DNA of 64,000 nt from Sipunculus nudus (GCA_026874595.1 CM049322.1:44392840-44456839), one strand, 5' to 3'. Positions 1 through 12,788 are shown, counted from the first letter of the stretch. A program made the numbers and translations. The notes: generated by a model not told the origin, from the sequence alone.

Positions 1-545
1 TGCGGAGGGGTTGACAATATGTAGAGTTAAAACGGAACGCTTTTGCTCATTTTTTGACAATAATAGAAAATAAAGTAAAATACTAACGGTTAGTCTGGTC
101 TGTGTCAACTGACAGTGAACCTGTAGGCCATGGGGCATTGTAAAATACCGCAAATATATTTGCATTCGCATGGAGCCTTATAATTCGTACCTCGGACCTA
201 GATGTAAGGGCACTTCGACAGCCAGTAATCTGGTGGTAATGTTAGAGGGCCGATACTACCCAACAGTGACTGACCCAACAGACCGCTAAGCCGCATACGT
301 GTGCTCAAATTCATTGCTTTACCCCTACATGTCAATCTTTCGTTTTATTTTGATCTGATCAGCATATTTTTCATTTAAATTCCGATTACGTTTACGATTC
401 TGTTAATGAGTATGTCGCCATAACCACTTCCAAGCAGATTTTGAGCTTTCTTTTCTTGTTTTTGTGTGCCTGAAAATTACACAATAACAGTGCGGCGAAC
501 TTTGTACGACTCACTCATACTGGAATAATTAAGGATGAAAAATAA
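1..545. other. No gene seen; dispersed-repeat fragments
   Basis: I see no coding exon or RNA gene here. A stretch near 115-143 shares the words CTGTAGGCCAT and GGGCA or GAGCA with 2920-2940, so part of this interval belongs to a dispersed repeat. Confidence 0.4.
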
Positions 546-1145
546 ATGTCTCAATATTTTGTTACAGGTGTCTCTTTTATTGTATGCAGCAGTCTTTCAT
601 GTGTCTGTGTACTGCTAGCATTGTCCGTTGCCATGGGAGACGCGCCAGCCGGGCCGGCCAACGTGTGGTGCCTGACGTGTGAAACCGGCGCTCATGCTAA
701 TATGGAACTTTCTGGGCTGGTCGCGCTCTATGAGCGCGTGTCTTGTAATGTTCTTTGGGCGTGTCTCATGTATTGTTGGGTTCTCTTGATTGTTTGTGAA
801 ATAAAAGTTTCTAGAATTTTCAGATGAAAAGTTATAAATAGGGGCTGTGTTTTAGAGCCGAGAGGGAGGAGAGAAAAAAAATTTCAGCGTACACGGAAGA
901 GTGTGAGTCAGTTTGAGGACCTTTCCGATAATTGCAGCAGTTATAGATCTTCTTCGATATTTGTAACGGATTCTATATAGTCTTCAGTTTGCATTTGGGA
1001 TCACTACCCTAACCTCACTTTTCGATTACTACAAATTGATAATGTGATTGAATTGGACTGTTATTCTCTGAGAAGGTTTATGTGTGTTCATCTGGATTAT
1101 TCGTTTTAAAAGACTTGTTGTCGCTGTGACAGTGGTCGTATCCAG
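546..1145 (+). promoter_or_regulatory. TATA promoter plus untranslated exon, or solo LTR
   Basis: A locally GC-rich block (about 640-760) is followed by a strong TATA box (TATAAATAGGGGC from 833) and, 25-35 bases on, a purine-rich probable start region (from about 860). A transcript starting there would run through untranslated sequence to a good splice donor, ATCCAG|GTAATG, at 1145/1146. The layout (TGT start at 546, short GC-rich U3, AATAAA-like word near 800, TATA box) also resembles an LTR of a Gypsy-type retrotransposon, but I found no matching second LTR, primer-binding site or gag-pol in the window. The open frame at 546-827 has no recognisable product. Confidence 0.35.
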
Positions 1146-2758
1146 GTAATGTACACTTTATTTATTATAATGTGTAATTGTATTGATTTGCCGTTGTACT
1201 GTTGTTATACTGTGTAATTGTATTGATTTAGTGTATTGAAATGTTAGGATTGTTTTAATAATTTGTAAACAAAAAACATTAACTTCTTTATTCAGTCCGC
1301 TAGACAGTTCACGCTGCCTGGTGTTACAGAATCTGATTTTATTTTATCTCCATAACAAAATTTATGCTCGTCACGACTACGTGATCTGTTGTTATTAGGT
1401 TCCGTAACAATGTATAGCATTTTTGCAAACACTGTTCCGGTCGTTTTAACTTCTATGTTGACCTAGAAAAAAACAACGTGTTTTCAAAGTAAAGGTAGAA
1501 TTGCCCATGAAAGGCGACGGGAAAGCAGCCGATAGATATAAGAAATCTATGATGGGCAACACTTGGGTTCAAAGCATATTCTAGAGGAAGCGGCTTTTAT
1601 TGAATACTGTGGATTCAGAATTCCTCGTTATTTTTCGTGGAACTCGTGGGTAGCCTTTATACACGAAATTAAAACCCAACAATCATTAGGTTTTTTATAG
1701 AATTTTCGAAAATCTCTCGAACCCCTGCATTGAGTCAGACCTATGACATCGTGCTGGCTCGCTGTCACCGCAAATGGCACTGATTAATAAAACACAAAGA
1801 AAACGATATGTAGCCCATAAATTAAAAAAAAAATACTTATATCGTGAGGAAAGATATTCAGTACCTTCTTGGAGTGAGCCAACAAATCAGGATTTCATCA
1901 TATCAGACGAACAATTGACTGTTGAAAGTGCGTCTGCACTTACACTGGTATTATGACTTGTTCTTTCTCATATTAGCTCGTTAAAAGTCTTAGGTAAATG
2001 TCATTTTTTTCCTCCTAATCTAATATGATGTTCCTTTGAGATAACGTCATCTTTAAATAAAATAAGCAATCGTGCGGCAAATTAAATCTAGTTAATCCCT
2101 GGCCGGGTGATGAGTCAGGGTCAGCTGAGCACAATTAGATTATGGAGCCAAGTCTAACTGAGGCCTCGTTCCTTTTGAACGAACGACATGTCAACGCCTA
2201 ATGCCGTTACTTGATCTAATTAATTGTTATATATTCAGAGAGTCGTGTTTTCATTTGATAGAAACAGGTAGAATTGTCTTTGAGAAATCCATCGAGATGA
2301 ACCCAAACATGTTAGATGAGTCAGCCGATATTTTTTTTTTGTCATTTGTGTCATTGAGCCTGTCGCTTGTACCGGGACTTTGTGAAGTTCACATTTGATT
2401 CAAAGAGTTAGAGATTTGTAAACAATCAATGGAATTTGAACAAAGAGAAAACATTGATCTTTGGCTTATTTTCAGGTCTGTTCGCATATAATTTTTGATA
2501 CAAGGTATGACTAGGAACGATTAATCAACAACGGTTTAAGCCCAACGAATAGTGTTTCAGGTAAATACCACGAAAAATAAACACACGATATTTTCTGAAG
2601 CAACAGTAGTATGACGAAATCTCAGATATACTAATTCAAGTCTACATTTGCACTCATTGTTGGTATTAGTGCTAAACATAATTATACACACACACACACA
2701 TATATATACATATATTGGTAAGCATAACAATATATGCTGTTGATTGAAATGTATATAC

Positions 2759-2762
<4 letters not shown>
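1146..2762. other. No gene seen
   Basis: This is AT-rich sequence with scattered stops in all frames. Short open frames at 1774-1956 and 2201-2398 have no domain, no splice context and biased low-complexity composition. One dispersed-repeat copy lies at 2091-2121. Confidence 0.4.
2091..2121 (+). repeat. Dispersed repeat copy 1 (GGCCGGGTGATGA family)
   Basis: The words GTTAATCC and GGCCGGGTGATGA followed by CAGGGT recur at 2846-2878, with one insertion and two substitutions. The family is unidentified. Confidence 0.5.

Positions 2763-2825
<63 letters not shown>
2763..2825. repeat. (TA)n microsatellite
   Basis: An uninterrupted AT/TA dinucleotide tract of about 63 bases sits directly against the dispersed repeat that follows. 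Confidence 0.95.
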
Positions 2826-2826
<1 letters not shown>

Positions 2827-2961
2827 CTCTGAAGAAAAACAACACTGTTAATCCACTGGCCGGGTGATGAACCAGGGTTCCTTCAGAGTTTTTTCAGAGT
2901 TATACCGCTCTGGCCTTGTCTGTAGGCCATAGAGCACTATACATCGGAGGGTAACACTACC

Positions 2962-2964
<3 letters not shown>
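2826..2964 (+). repeat. Dispersed repeat copy 2 between two (TA)n tracts
   Basis: The interval lies exactly between two (TA)n tracts. It begins AACTCTGAAG and has the near-inverted copy TTTTTTCAGAGTT at about 2889-2903, then the CTGTAGGCCATAGAGCA word also seen near 115-140, and it includes the GGCCGGGTGATGA word of the 2091 copy. A small non-autonomous element inserted at TA would explain this; the family is unknown. Confidence 0.4.

Positions 2965-2996
<32 letters not shown>
2965..2996. repeat. (TA)n microsatellite
   Basis: A pure TA dinucleotide tract of about 32 bases. Confidence 0.95.
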
Positions 2997-2998
<2 letters not shown>

Positions 2999-3861
2999 CC
3001 GCTATCGTAGCTGCTGTGTAAACACGAAGTTTCTAATTAGGTAATGCTTTGCACCTTTGCACTCATGGGACCCGGCTTTCCTGTACTTAACCCATCTTGG
3101 CACTCAGCCAAAACTGTAAGCTCTGCCTATACTGTAGCAAAAGCCAAACGTGGTGTTTGATAGGTCGTTCTTGTGACAGAACTAAATTCCACTCGTTTTA
3201 AATCGTTTATAAAACAAAATGGTCTATTTATTCATGATATTATGTCATGTTTTTTTATAAGATCAACCGTCTTCTCCAAGTTCATATGTCTGTTTACATG
3301 TAATTTATGCTTAGTTAAGTCAGTTAACCAAATGAATTTAGTTTATGCCATTTTCTCTACCTATACACATTTTAGAGCGTTCTTCATCAGTTGATGTTTC
3401 AAGCAGCTGGGTAGGAAAACTTGTCTTCTAACAACATGCTGATTATTCGAGCATCTTGAGACGACTGCTATAACATGGTAACATGACAAAAATTTGAACG
3501 TCTTGAAGTCGATAATGAGACATAGTTAAATACTGATTAACAACTGGAGACCTTATACTTTATAAGAAATACAAAGCATGCGCTTACCCGAACAGCTGGG
3601 GATGTAAGCAAACTGCTGTCCAAGTGAAGATTCTCATCTTTTCATATAGCTAGGGGCAAAAAAAAAACAAACTTGAATATGGGTTGACCGGCAAAAAAAT
3701 CACTAAACAGCAACGAATGGAAATAATATTACATGCAGATAAATTTTCAAAAGACAATGAAAATAAGAATGATCTTATGAGAATACAATTATTGAGGTGT
3801 CGATGTTGATAAACCATGAATTACACCGTAACGGGTATAAAATATGGTGACCTAAAGAGAT

Positions 3862-3919
3862 TATATATATAAATATGTATATATATATAAATGTGTGTGT
3901 GTATATATATATATATATA
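3862..3919. repeat. (TA)n/(TG)n compound microsatellite
   Basis: Interrupted TA tracts around a short TGTGTGTG block. Confidence 0.9.
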
Positions 3920-5658
3920 ATATCACAGATCACAGGGCATATTCCATTCCTGTTATGTCTTTTTTTTTTACCAGCAGAACATGCCATTCTGCCTACATTT
4001 TATGACAACATTGACTAATTTACTGTGTTAAGCATTTGGTCCCTCTTAACAAAAAAAGCCCCAAACAGTAAATGTGACAATGTTTATTCTGCTGCGGCCG
4101 CAAATAACTTTTGGAACGTACTATTGTTGGCAAAGCTGAAGTAGTCCTGTAGGCAAAGGGAATAATATTTGCTTGTCCATTATTATGATGAAATTAGAAC
4201 AATTGCTCTCATTCCTGTTTAAATATTTTTAATTGCAATAATTGATTTAATAACTGTTGTACCAATATTAATAAATGTGGTACATTTTTAGTCCCCGTGT
4301 CCTTTATTTAATGTTAATGACACGTCTAGATAAGGTCGTGATTAATTCTTATTGCTAAATTGGATAAAGTGCGGTGAAATTGTAAAGTAATTCTTTTGAT
4401 TGTACTAAGGATTTTGTTTCGTGTTCTATCAAGCAATTAATTTCAAGCTACTAAATAGAACATATCTAAGGAGTAGAGACAAAAAGGAAGGCAGTGCATG
4501 CAGTAGCCCTCTAGCTAACATATAGGCCAAATTACCTAGCAGTGAATTATGAAGATTCAGAACCACTTGTTGGACCAATAACTGGCATTTGTGTGAATTA
4601 ACAAAAAGAAGGCTTGGTTTGTCATGACTGTTATCTTAATTCCATAATCAAGGGATCATGACACGAAACAACATTCGTATTACTAACATAGGAATTACTT
4701 TTTAGGAATTGCAATTTGACAACACTTTATCCAATGTATTAAGATAACATATTCGACTTACAGTTCATGGTGTTAACGGTGTAAAAAATATGGCAGAGGC
4801 ACAAACCAATAAGCTTAACTTGGAGTTAACTTTTTACTGCGCTGCTCCGTTTATCCGCTTAAACGCAGTGCAGGAATTTGATCGTGACCCATGCACCTGA
4901 CTGAACTAATGTCACTTGGTTGTCATCATGATGATATCTGTCGGTCCTCTTCAGTTATTCATGGCAGACTTTTTTTTATTTTCTTTCAGTGCCAGTCTTC
5001 CTGATAAAGTTCAATCACATTGCTGGGTATGGTGGTACAAAAAAGCAATATCAATACCTAGTGTTGCACCTGTTAGTTATAAACATGTTGATATGAGTTT
5101 TTTTTTAATTAAAATTGGTCTGTGAATCCCCCTTACCAGGTGCGTGTCCTGGCATTCTAATTGATAAACTGATATCAATACACCTCTTTTATACAAATGA
5201 AAATATAGAAAAAAAATGTAATCATCCATAGACTCCTAGCGATTAAAAGGCACAGGCCACTAAAGTGCATGCCATCTATTGTCAAAATAATAGATAAATA
5301 TGCCCGTTTTGTTGTCTGTTTTTATCAGTAGAAAGGGTCCCTGTGCGAACACTTCTGAACACATTAATAACGTACCAATGTAGCTGCAGTCATTGTGAAC
5401 TTTATTAACAAGATGACCGCGTTCAGCCATTCAGTGTACCTATATCTGTGCAAGGGCATCGTCCACTCGGCTGAAGGTTATTTAGAGTAAAAATGGAAAC
5501 TACTCGTCTCTCTTGATTCTAAGAAAGGAATCCTTTTTCGATAGCGTTAATATTACTAATATTATGACTATTACCATTTCAATTATTTTTTTAATCATTA
5601 CTTTAATATATATATTTATTAGACGTTAGAATGAATACTTTTCGTAAAAAAGAGTGTA

Positions 5659-5673
5659 GCGCCCCCTGGTGGT
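5659..5673 (-). promoter_or_regulatory. Candidate CTCF-type binding motif
   Basis: The minus strand reads ACCACCAGGGGGCGC, which fits the known 14-base CTCF core CCASYAGRKGGCRS at every position. CTCF is an 11-zinc-finger architectural protein of bilaterians. There is no functional evidence from the sequence, and a chance match remains possible. Confidence 0.35.
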
Positions 5674-6656
5674 ATATGATAAGGTTATTCCTAAAATAGC
5701 AATCATGTTATATACGTTTTAGGGATTCAGAAACCCTTCCATAATTATGATAAAGTAAAAATGACACCGATATTCTTATATCCTAAAGAACAAACCATGT
5801 GCACACTTTACTGCATGTACATAAATATATAAGAATACCATTCTTACTTGTTTATAGTGCATCTTTCCAGGATGAATTATTTTAAATCCTGAAACCTTGA
5901 GCTCGCATAAAAATGGAGTTTGTTTTTATAAAATATGAACATAGGAATGTGATGTAAAAATAAGCAGGGGATATTGACTAGATCTTTCAAACTTAACTTT
6001 GTTGGAAAATCCGTAGTACCGATCAGCCATCTGTACTTCACCTATTTTATTTATCGTTAACGTCTAGCCTCCCTGTCAAATTTCCATACAAATGAAGAAA
6101 TCCGGACCACTAAACCTACCACTGGTATAGAGCTTTTTTTTCACAATGACTATATGTTACATATATACACAAGGTGATGTTGTTTCCTGACAGGTAATTA
6201 TGCAGATTTAATTTGGTTTAGTTATTATGGACTAACCGAACAGTCACATACACATGACACAAACAGTAATAAAATATTGCTAAAACAGATATTAATAAAT
6301 AAGTTTAAAAATATATAACAACATGACATATTACACTTATGTGTAGTATAATAATATTAATAATAAGTATATAAATAGTTGTGATAATCTGTTGGGGAAA
6401 ACAAAAACAACACCAATAATAAGTATAATATTAACAAGATCAGCAGCAACAGCAATAGTAATAATAACAATGAATATTAATAATAAAAATAACCACAACA
6501 ATTCTAACCATGACATAATAATAATAAAAGTACAGATAATATAAATAATTGTTATAATAAAATAAGTGATAACAAAAACATTATTACTATTGCTATTTCT
6601 TCTACTACTAACATATAGTTTCATCATAATTATTATCATTGTTATTATTCAAAAAC

Positions 6657-6660
<4 letters not shown>

Positions 6661-6744
<84 letters not shown>

Positions 6745-6770
6745 TTCGGGGAGATGGAGAGAGAGAGAGA
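6661..6770. repeat. (TA)n followed by (GA)n
   Basis: A TA tract at 6661-6696 passes directly into GA repeats at 6697-6770 with a few interruptions. It produces spurious SLSLSL/YIYIYI open frames on the minus strand. Confidence 0.95.
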
Positions 6771-7142
6771 TGAATGAAGAGCCATGCAGGTTTGTTGTAC
6801 GAAGAAATGAAACATGAATACACAGAAAAGTCGGTAAAGCGAATTTTCTGTGTACAAGATCAGGGACCAAGCAGCACCAGAATGAAAAGTGAACATAATT
6901 ACGTACAGCCAATGTATTCGAAATTATGCATCTGAATTATTTATCATTTTATCCTGTAAACATGTGTTCACTGCTATAATATTTGTTTATACACATTAGA
7001 TACTGATATACTGACATGTCAGCTAACATACACCATGGAGTTACCACTTATGATATTAACATTATTTGCTGGTGAAATGTAATGACATGGTTCTCCTACA
7101 TTTTTGGCCAATTTTGGATAGGGCATTTCTTCTCAAGTGGCT

Positions 7143-7442
7143 TTCAGGGATTCCTCGTTGGTATGACCCAACAATGAGGACGATAACGCATCCAGGGCCC
7201 GCAGGTGCAGTAGTCACTGGGTCTGGTTTGAGAGCAGGACATAAACTGACTGAGCGACCCGATCCTTGCACAAAGCTTGACAAAAAATGTCATTGATGAG
7301 CATGCGAGCATCTCACTCACAAACGAATGCGCATTTCAGGTCTTCCTCTTTGGTATGACCCAACAATGGGGACGATTACGCATCCAGGGCCCGCAGGAGC
7401 AGTAGTCACTGGGCCTCGTTTGAGACCACGATATAAAATGAC
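7143..7442. repeat. Direct duplication of a ~105-bp unit
   Basis: The segment 7143-7250 is repeated at about 7334-7442 (offset about 192 bases) with scattered substitutions; both contain GTATGACCCAACAATG and GCATCCAGGGCCCGCAGG. On the minus strand both read as a short Gly/Pro-rich peptide with the word APAGPGCVIV. This may be two copies of a dispersed repeat; I do not recognise the family. Confidence 0.6.
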
Positions 7443-8392
7443 AGGGAATAAGTGATACTGCCCTTTCACATAAACCGAAACCAGAATGGAATACGGGAAA
7501 TCACTAATGCAGCTTTCGTGTGGATGGAGGAGATAAACGACTGGCCGATGCAGTCGGAAGCCCGTTGGTGCAGGCAAGCGTGATAAGACGGGACATTCAT
7601 TAACACGGATGAATCTGACTTTTCCCTCTTTGTTAAAGTATATACGCTATGGACTCAAATAAATTCATATGATCATCGAATTAAAACGAGGTAACAATAG
7701 TTTCGTACCAGAAGGTACGACACATTTGCAAAACTTAACGTTTTTTAATGACTGAAAGACCTTGTATACGTCTCCCTTGTATCATCCTACAAGCAGTTGA
7801 TTGAAGATAAAATTCTAATGCAGTCTGCGTCGAATGCACCTATTTCTGATGTATGTTCTCCAAACTGGCCCATAATAAACAACCTAGCTTAACTGCCAGC
7901 CAGCCACATAATCATCAAAGATAACTTAATGATAGCATCTCTTTATCTTTGATCACTGTCAAAATAAGAGGTGTTACATGTATTCTGTCATGGCCAACAA
8001 TAACTTAAGTCTTCCAAATGAATAAACCTTCAGTTAAACCTTTGAAACTAGAGACACCTGCTGGTTTTCTGCAAAAGATCATATTTATTTTTTTAAGAGA
8101 TGACGCTTGTTAATATAAGATAAAAGGAAAGAAAATTATAAAGTAGTTAGCATCTCAGAACATTTGTCTTCTCTATAGCGTATACAACTTTAATATATGT
8201 TAATTATTCAATAAAAAAAATATTCTTGATTTATAAAGTAAATAGCCTGCATAAAATAACTTGCGTAAAAACACTAAACGGTACAATCTAATCCCCCCAA
8301 AAAACTACCAAAGAGTAAAGAATATTTAATAATTAATTTTCCTCTCTTAAACACAGCTAATTTAACAGTGCCACATAATTTTTATTTATATG

Positions 8393-9666
8393 CAGTCAAG
8401 CCTGTTTAATGCGCCCACCCAGGGTCTGTTCACAAGTGGTCATAATTGACAGGTGGTCGTAATTAACAGGTTCTGAACATTAAGGAATTGCACAAATCTA
8501 GATGCCATGTATGGCGGAAATATACATATTTGAACATCTATGACTATAAATAAAAACACATTTGCAGAAGGGAACGATCTTGGTGTTACATGTCATTTTT
8601 AATTGCACACAAATGTACATGTACTTATAATTTGTCCCGCATGCGGGGAATTTTCCTTTGTTCTAACTGTACGTTCAAATCTGCTTGCATCACAGGCACA
8701 TGAAAAGTGACCATGCAAGTGAAGTTGCATAGCGACATTCCAAATATTGCAAAGAACTGGTGCGCTGCCAAACAAATGACACGCGTGACCTCTGACCAAG
8801 GAGGCGGAGCATGTGGGACAAATCAGTTATAGCCCAATAAAATCTAATGCAAGCCATGAGGTTTGCGAGGCTTGTGTCAACCATGGCAGGCTCGCCTAAA
8901 CGGCTCGCCTGCCATGTGACACAAGCCTCGCAAACCTAACGGCTTGCATAACATTTTATTGGGCTATAATCAATACATGTAATTTGATGTGTTAATAAAT
9001 AAAAGGAATTTGCACACAGTTGATTAGAAGGTACTCTACGTTCTTATATTATTGGAGGTTCTTTTGACACGATGAATGTACTCAAATGAACGACTCACAT
9101 TTGTTTGCTGACGTCACTGATTACTATTATCACTTGCTTGTTACAAACATCATAGATTATCCACTCTGCTATAAAGCTTTTCATAAGATGCACTGAATAG
9201 ATCAAAGACAGTTCACAGGGGCAAAGATAAAAAAATAACTATAAGGAGACCTCCATTCCTGTGGATTAATAGCTCGTGTGAGCCAGTCACGTTGCCCGTC
9301 TTCGGCTCAAGGCAAAGGGTAGGCCAAGGGTCCCAATAATCACCAGTTTGTGCTCCGTACACATGCACACCAGTAAATCAAACAGAGAGCGGTGCAACTT
9401 CAACTTCACGCATGGTCAATCAACTGACCGGTCAGCGCTGGACAGTGATTAGCACAAAGAGTGCACGCATTAGGCAATTAAATTAATAAGTAATATGCCA
9501 TTTTGGTCAGGATAAAACTGCCCTTAATCCGTAACAGCCAGGTGGTCGTATTTCACGGGTTTTATCTGTAGATAATATAACGGAAATTCAAAAGAGACAG
9601 ATATCTAGTGCTCGTAATAGCCAGGTGCCCACATTTCGCAGGTGGTCGTTCAAACAGGTTAGAGTG
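8393..9666. mobile_element. Non-autonomous DNA transposon, pogo/Tc1-like, diverged
   Basis: The termini are imperfect inverted repeats of about 27 bases: the left reads CAGTCAAGCCTGTTTAATGC and the right, read inward, CACTCTAACCTGTTTGAACG. Subterminal words of the GGTGGTCGTAATT type occur near both ends, as in the element at 12851-13965. No transposase is present. The right end is followed by TA; the left flank (TATG) is not a clean TA duplication. A nested hairpin lies at 8827-8969. Confidence 0.5.
8827..8969. repeat. Long imperfect palindrome (hairpin), ~63-base arms
   Basis: The left arm (8827-8891) begins TTATAGCCCAATAAAAT and contains GGTTTGCGAGGCTTGTGTC. The right arm (about 8907-8969) is its near-complete reverse complement. 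The loop is about 15 bases. It may be a foldback MITE inserted in the larger element, or an old inverted duplication. Confidence 0.8.
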
Positions 9667-11578
9667 TACTTAAATCAGAATATTCCAATACTGAACAAAA
9701 AATGTATACGAGTGTCAGTAGTGCTGCAACAAGTGCATGATTTTTCATATTGCCATTAAATCCGGAAATTAAGTCTAACGTGACTCCTGCTGACTGAGTG
9801 AATAAATCTGTCTATGCATGTCACATGAATGGAACTGCTCTAGTGGTTGAAACTGTTGGAGTTTGTCTTTGAGGTTGTAAGGATATGATAACCTATTACA
9901 TATAGGCAAAATAAAGCTTGAGAACCTAAAACTAAATACCTCTCACGCCACTTTATTAGCCATGACAAAATGCTAGGTTGCTAAGCACCAGATGGGATTG
10001 TCGGCTGTAATTTAAATGTTGTGAGGAATGCCTGCTTGAGGTCAAATGGCAGTTTATTTGCAAGGACACTATAATAGCATATTTATTGTGTTTGGTATGC
10101 AAAATGACGCTAAACAGTGAGAAAAATAAACCATAACTCCGACTGGTATTGTAGTGTAAATAGCTTTTCCGGTGCCTGCCGCAGCCCAGGTTTTTTCCTG
10201 ACATAGCACCATGTGTTCACTCACAGTTTCTATGACGTCATGATCGGATGTGTCTATATGTAGTTAAGGTAGCATTGAAAAAAAATTAAAAACAAGCTTT
10301 CCCATGCAGATCTTGGTAACCTCAAACTGCCTAGCTTCATTTTATATGTAAAATCTACGATCGATTAACCTTAGCTCCAATGGCACATACATATCTGGAG
10401 TCCTCAGAGGATTCTCTAGCACATCTTTGATATAAGAATTGTTAGAATACGCGTTATTCCCTACGACTTGCATATACAATATGCGTATTCCGTACACGCA
10501 AATATATGTACACATTTTTACTCTTTATGTATGTATAGCCAATTACATAGAAAAACTGATTTTTGACCTTGAAAGAACAAATCAGTGTTAGACCAAAAAA
10601 AACAATAAGAGGTATGGTTCTCAGGCACCGCCCGCGTCAATGTTATCCCATTGCATCAACAATTATTTTTTTTTTATTCTCATCTTTCAAGAAGATAAAA
10701 TAATACAATTGTGATCAAATTTCATATGTTACGTAGTGCTTTTACCATGTACCAAAACAATATATGTTATTGTCATGTTTTCCCTAATCAGATGGTTCAA
10801 TTTTTAGCTAAGTATTGAATTTTAAATTTCTACTTAACTAGTTAAGAACACTTGAAACATAATAACTTATTTGAAAAAAATTTATACAGTTCTTAAGTGT
10901 GATTACTTTAAACTTACACGCAATTAATTTTCAGCAGTGGTACTGTTACTAACCACAGTCAACGCTAAGCTATTTGGCGAACCGATAGTACGTAAGCTAG
11001 CTCGAGTTATATTCCATAACTGAAATATTCACCTAAAAGACACTCTATGTGGCATGACTGTTATTAACACATAATTTTTTTTTAGAAAAGTACAATGTTC
11101 GAGGGATCAAGAGGTCAGGAGGGCAATTCTGAATGAGAAAGGGTGGGTAGGAATTAAAAAAAAAATATTGTCACACTCTACTTTTATTTTCAATATTTCA
11201 CGAATAAAAAAAAATAAAATTATCAAAATTTCCCTGGTCAAAAAGCTGAAATTATCGTTATGTCTGGGAAAAGCTTCTTCATTTCAGGTGAATATGTTAG
11301 AACTAAATGAGCGTAGAGTGTCAAGTGAATAAGAAATGTCTTCTCAAAGGTGGATTAAGCAGAGCCTACTAATTATTAATTCTGAAGATTATATATATAT
11401 GCCAGTAACTTAAATGTGATAGTTCGTATGCATACATATGTATAAAAAAAATAAATAAACAGACATCCATTTGCAATTAAACACTTTTTTTTAACAAAAC
11501 ACAATACTTTTACATATTACATGCAAACGTTATACATAAACACTGTTACGTAAACATTTTGATTATTGGAAAATATTG
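9667..11578. other. No gene seen
   Basis: AT-rich sequence; no open frame longer than about 80 codons and no exon-like segment with good splice sites plus recognisable domain. Confidence 0.45.
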
Positions 11579-11660
11579 GGCAGATCTGGGATTTGAACTC
11601 ATGTCATCCCGTGTTCCAACCGCTTCACCAGAAAAGCAAGCTTTACTAGCGAGACAGATC
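11579..11660 (-). repeat. tRNA-derived SINE head, minus strand
   Basis: On the minus strand a box-A-like word (TGGTGAAGCGGTTGG) is followed about 30 bases later by a box-B-like word (GAGTTCAAATCCC). This is the spacing and wording of a tRNA-type internal RNA polymerase III promoter. No cloverleaf with paired acceptor stem was found, so I call a SINE or tRNA-derived repeat and not a tRNA gene. Confidence 0.5.
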
Positions 11661-11684
11661 AGTTTCACTTTTCTATGTACCCTG

Positions 11685-11688
<4 letters not shown>

Positions 11689-11745
<57 letters not shown>
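11689..11745. repeat. (TA)n microsatellite
   Basis: A pure TA tract of about 57 bases. Confidence 0.95.
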
Positions 11746-11749
<4 letters not shown>

Positions 11750-12154
11750 CAAGGATAGTATATATGAAGTTTCCTTAATATATATTATAATATGTTCCTC
11801 TTTTAAACCTTCATTATATTGAAAATTTGAAAACCTGACTTTGTAATACTCTCTGCTAATCACCAGGTATTGATGTTAATACGGATCTCCATTCGAGATA
11901 AAATTATATATTAATATATAGGTAGTGTTTAATATATCCATTCCATTTCGTATTTTTTTCCTTTCGTTGACACCACTTTTTTTCAAATTGTATTCAACAA
12001 GTATCCGTTGTTTTTAAGTACACTGAAAACCTATTGACCTTAATCCACCTATAATTCCAGAGAGGTTGTGGTTTTACATTGTTCTCTGCGTTTGAATCTT
12101 TTGAGGCAAACTGACACAAATCTTTCACACACACCCTCACACACACACATATAT

Positions 12155-12323
12155 ATTACCTCTGAATTAAGGACACTGATACGACCGATCATTTTACCCG
12201 CAAGAAAAGGTGCCCTTAGTAGAGAGGTTATAGACCTCGTGACCTAATTTCAAGGGACTGACCGTAAGTGGCCGTACAAAAGAGGTGTCTATAGTATGGA
12301 CATGCACGTAAGGAGAGGTTCCA

Positions 12324-12326
<3 letters not shown>
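12155..12326. mobile_element. Short pogo-like MITE (~170 bp)
   Basis: The right end reads GGAGAGGTTCCACTG against a (TA)n tract; its inward reading is CAGTGGAACCTCTCC. The left end, TACCTCTGAATTAAGGAC after a TA tract, is an eroded version of the same terminus. CAGT...ACCTC termini at TA targets are typical of pogo/Tigger members of the Tc1/mariner superfamily. No coding capacity. Confidence 0.5.
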
Positions 12327-12366
<40 letters not shown>

Positions 12367-12379
12367 CATACATACATAC
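12327..12379. repeat. (TA)n then (CATA)n
   Basis: A TA tract abuts the transposon end at 12326 and passes into CATA tetranucleotides. Confidence 0.95.
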
Positions 12380-12788
12380 GTTTTGTTATTTACTTGCGAA
12401 ACGTTTTGGTAAGTATGCATTTCAAATCAACAACGTTTCATCAGCATGTTTTGGTGTAAATCACTCTATAAATATAAAAAAACAAGTCTCTGCAGTGGTT
12501 GAATGTAATTTCGTCATTAAAGTTTGACAATAAAGTATCAACTTCAAAGTATAGGTATATAGAGAACAAACCATCTGTCAGTACAATTTTTTGTAGAAAT
12601 TCTCAGCCATTATGTTTGAACATTGATACCATTCTGTCTGTGTGCCTGTTTATTTGTTATAGTTTAAAGAATTATCGGTGTACCAGACATGTTCAATTGG
12701 ACTCAGGGACCCATGCAGGGAATATTAATACACTTCGCTTTTATTTTTTTAAAGCCACCAAACCACAGTACAAATGGATAGATTTATC

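Larger units (their letters stand above)
2997..6660. other. No gene seen; AT-rich intergenic
   Basis: No exon with domain-like sequence was found. The interval holds a mixed (TA)/(TG) tract at 3862-3919, a candidate CTCF-type site at 5659-5673, and ATT/AAT-rich low-complexity sequence at 6290-6660 that creates false open frames on the minus strand. Confidence 0.5.

Noticed and set aside
6608-6912. Open frames encoding SLSLSL and YIYIYI peptides (also at 11546, 26202, 26240, 42100, 54075 and 60707)
   Set aside because: They are translations of (GA)n, (TC)n and (TA)n microsatellites, not genes.
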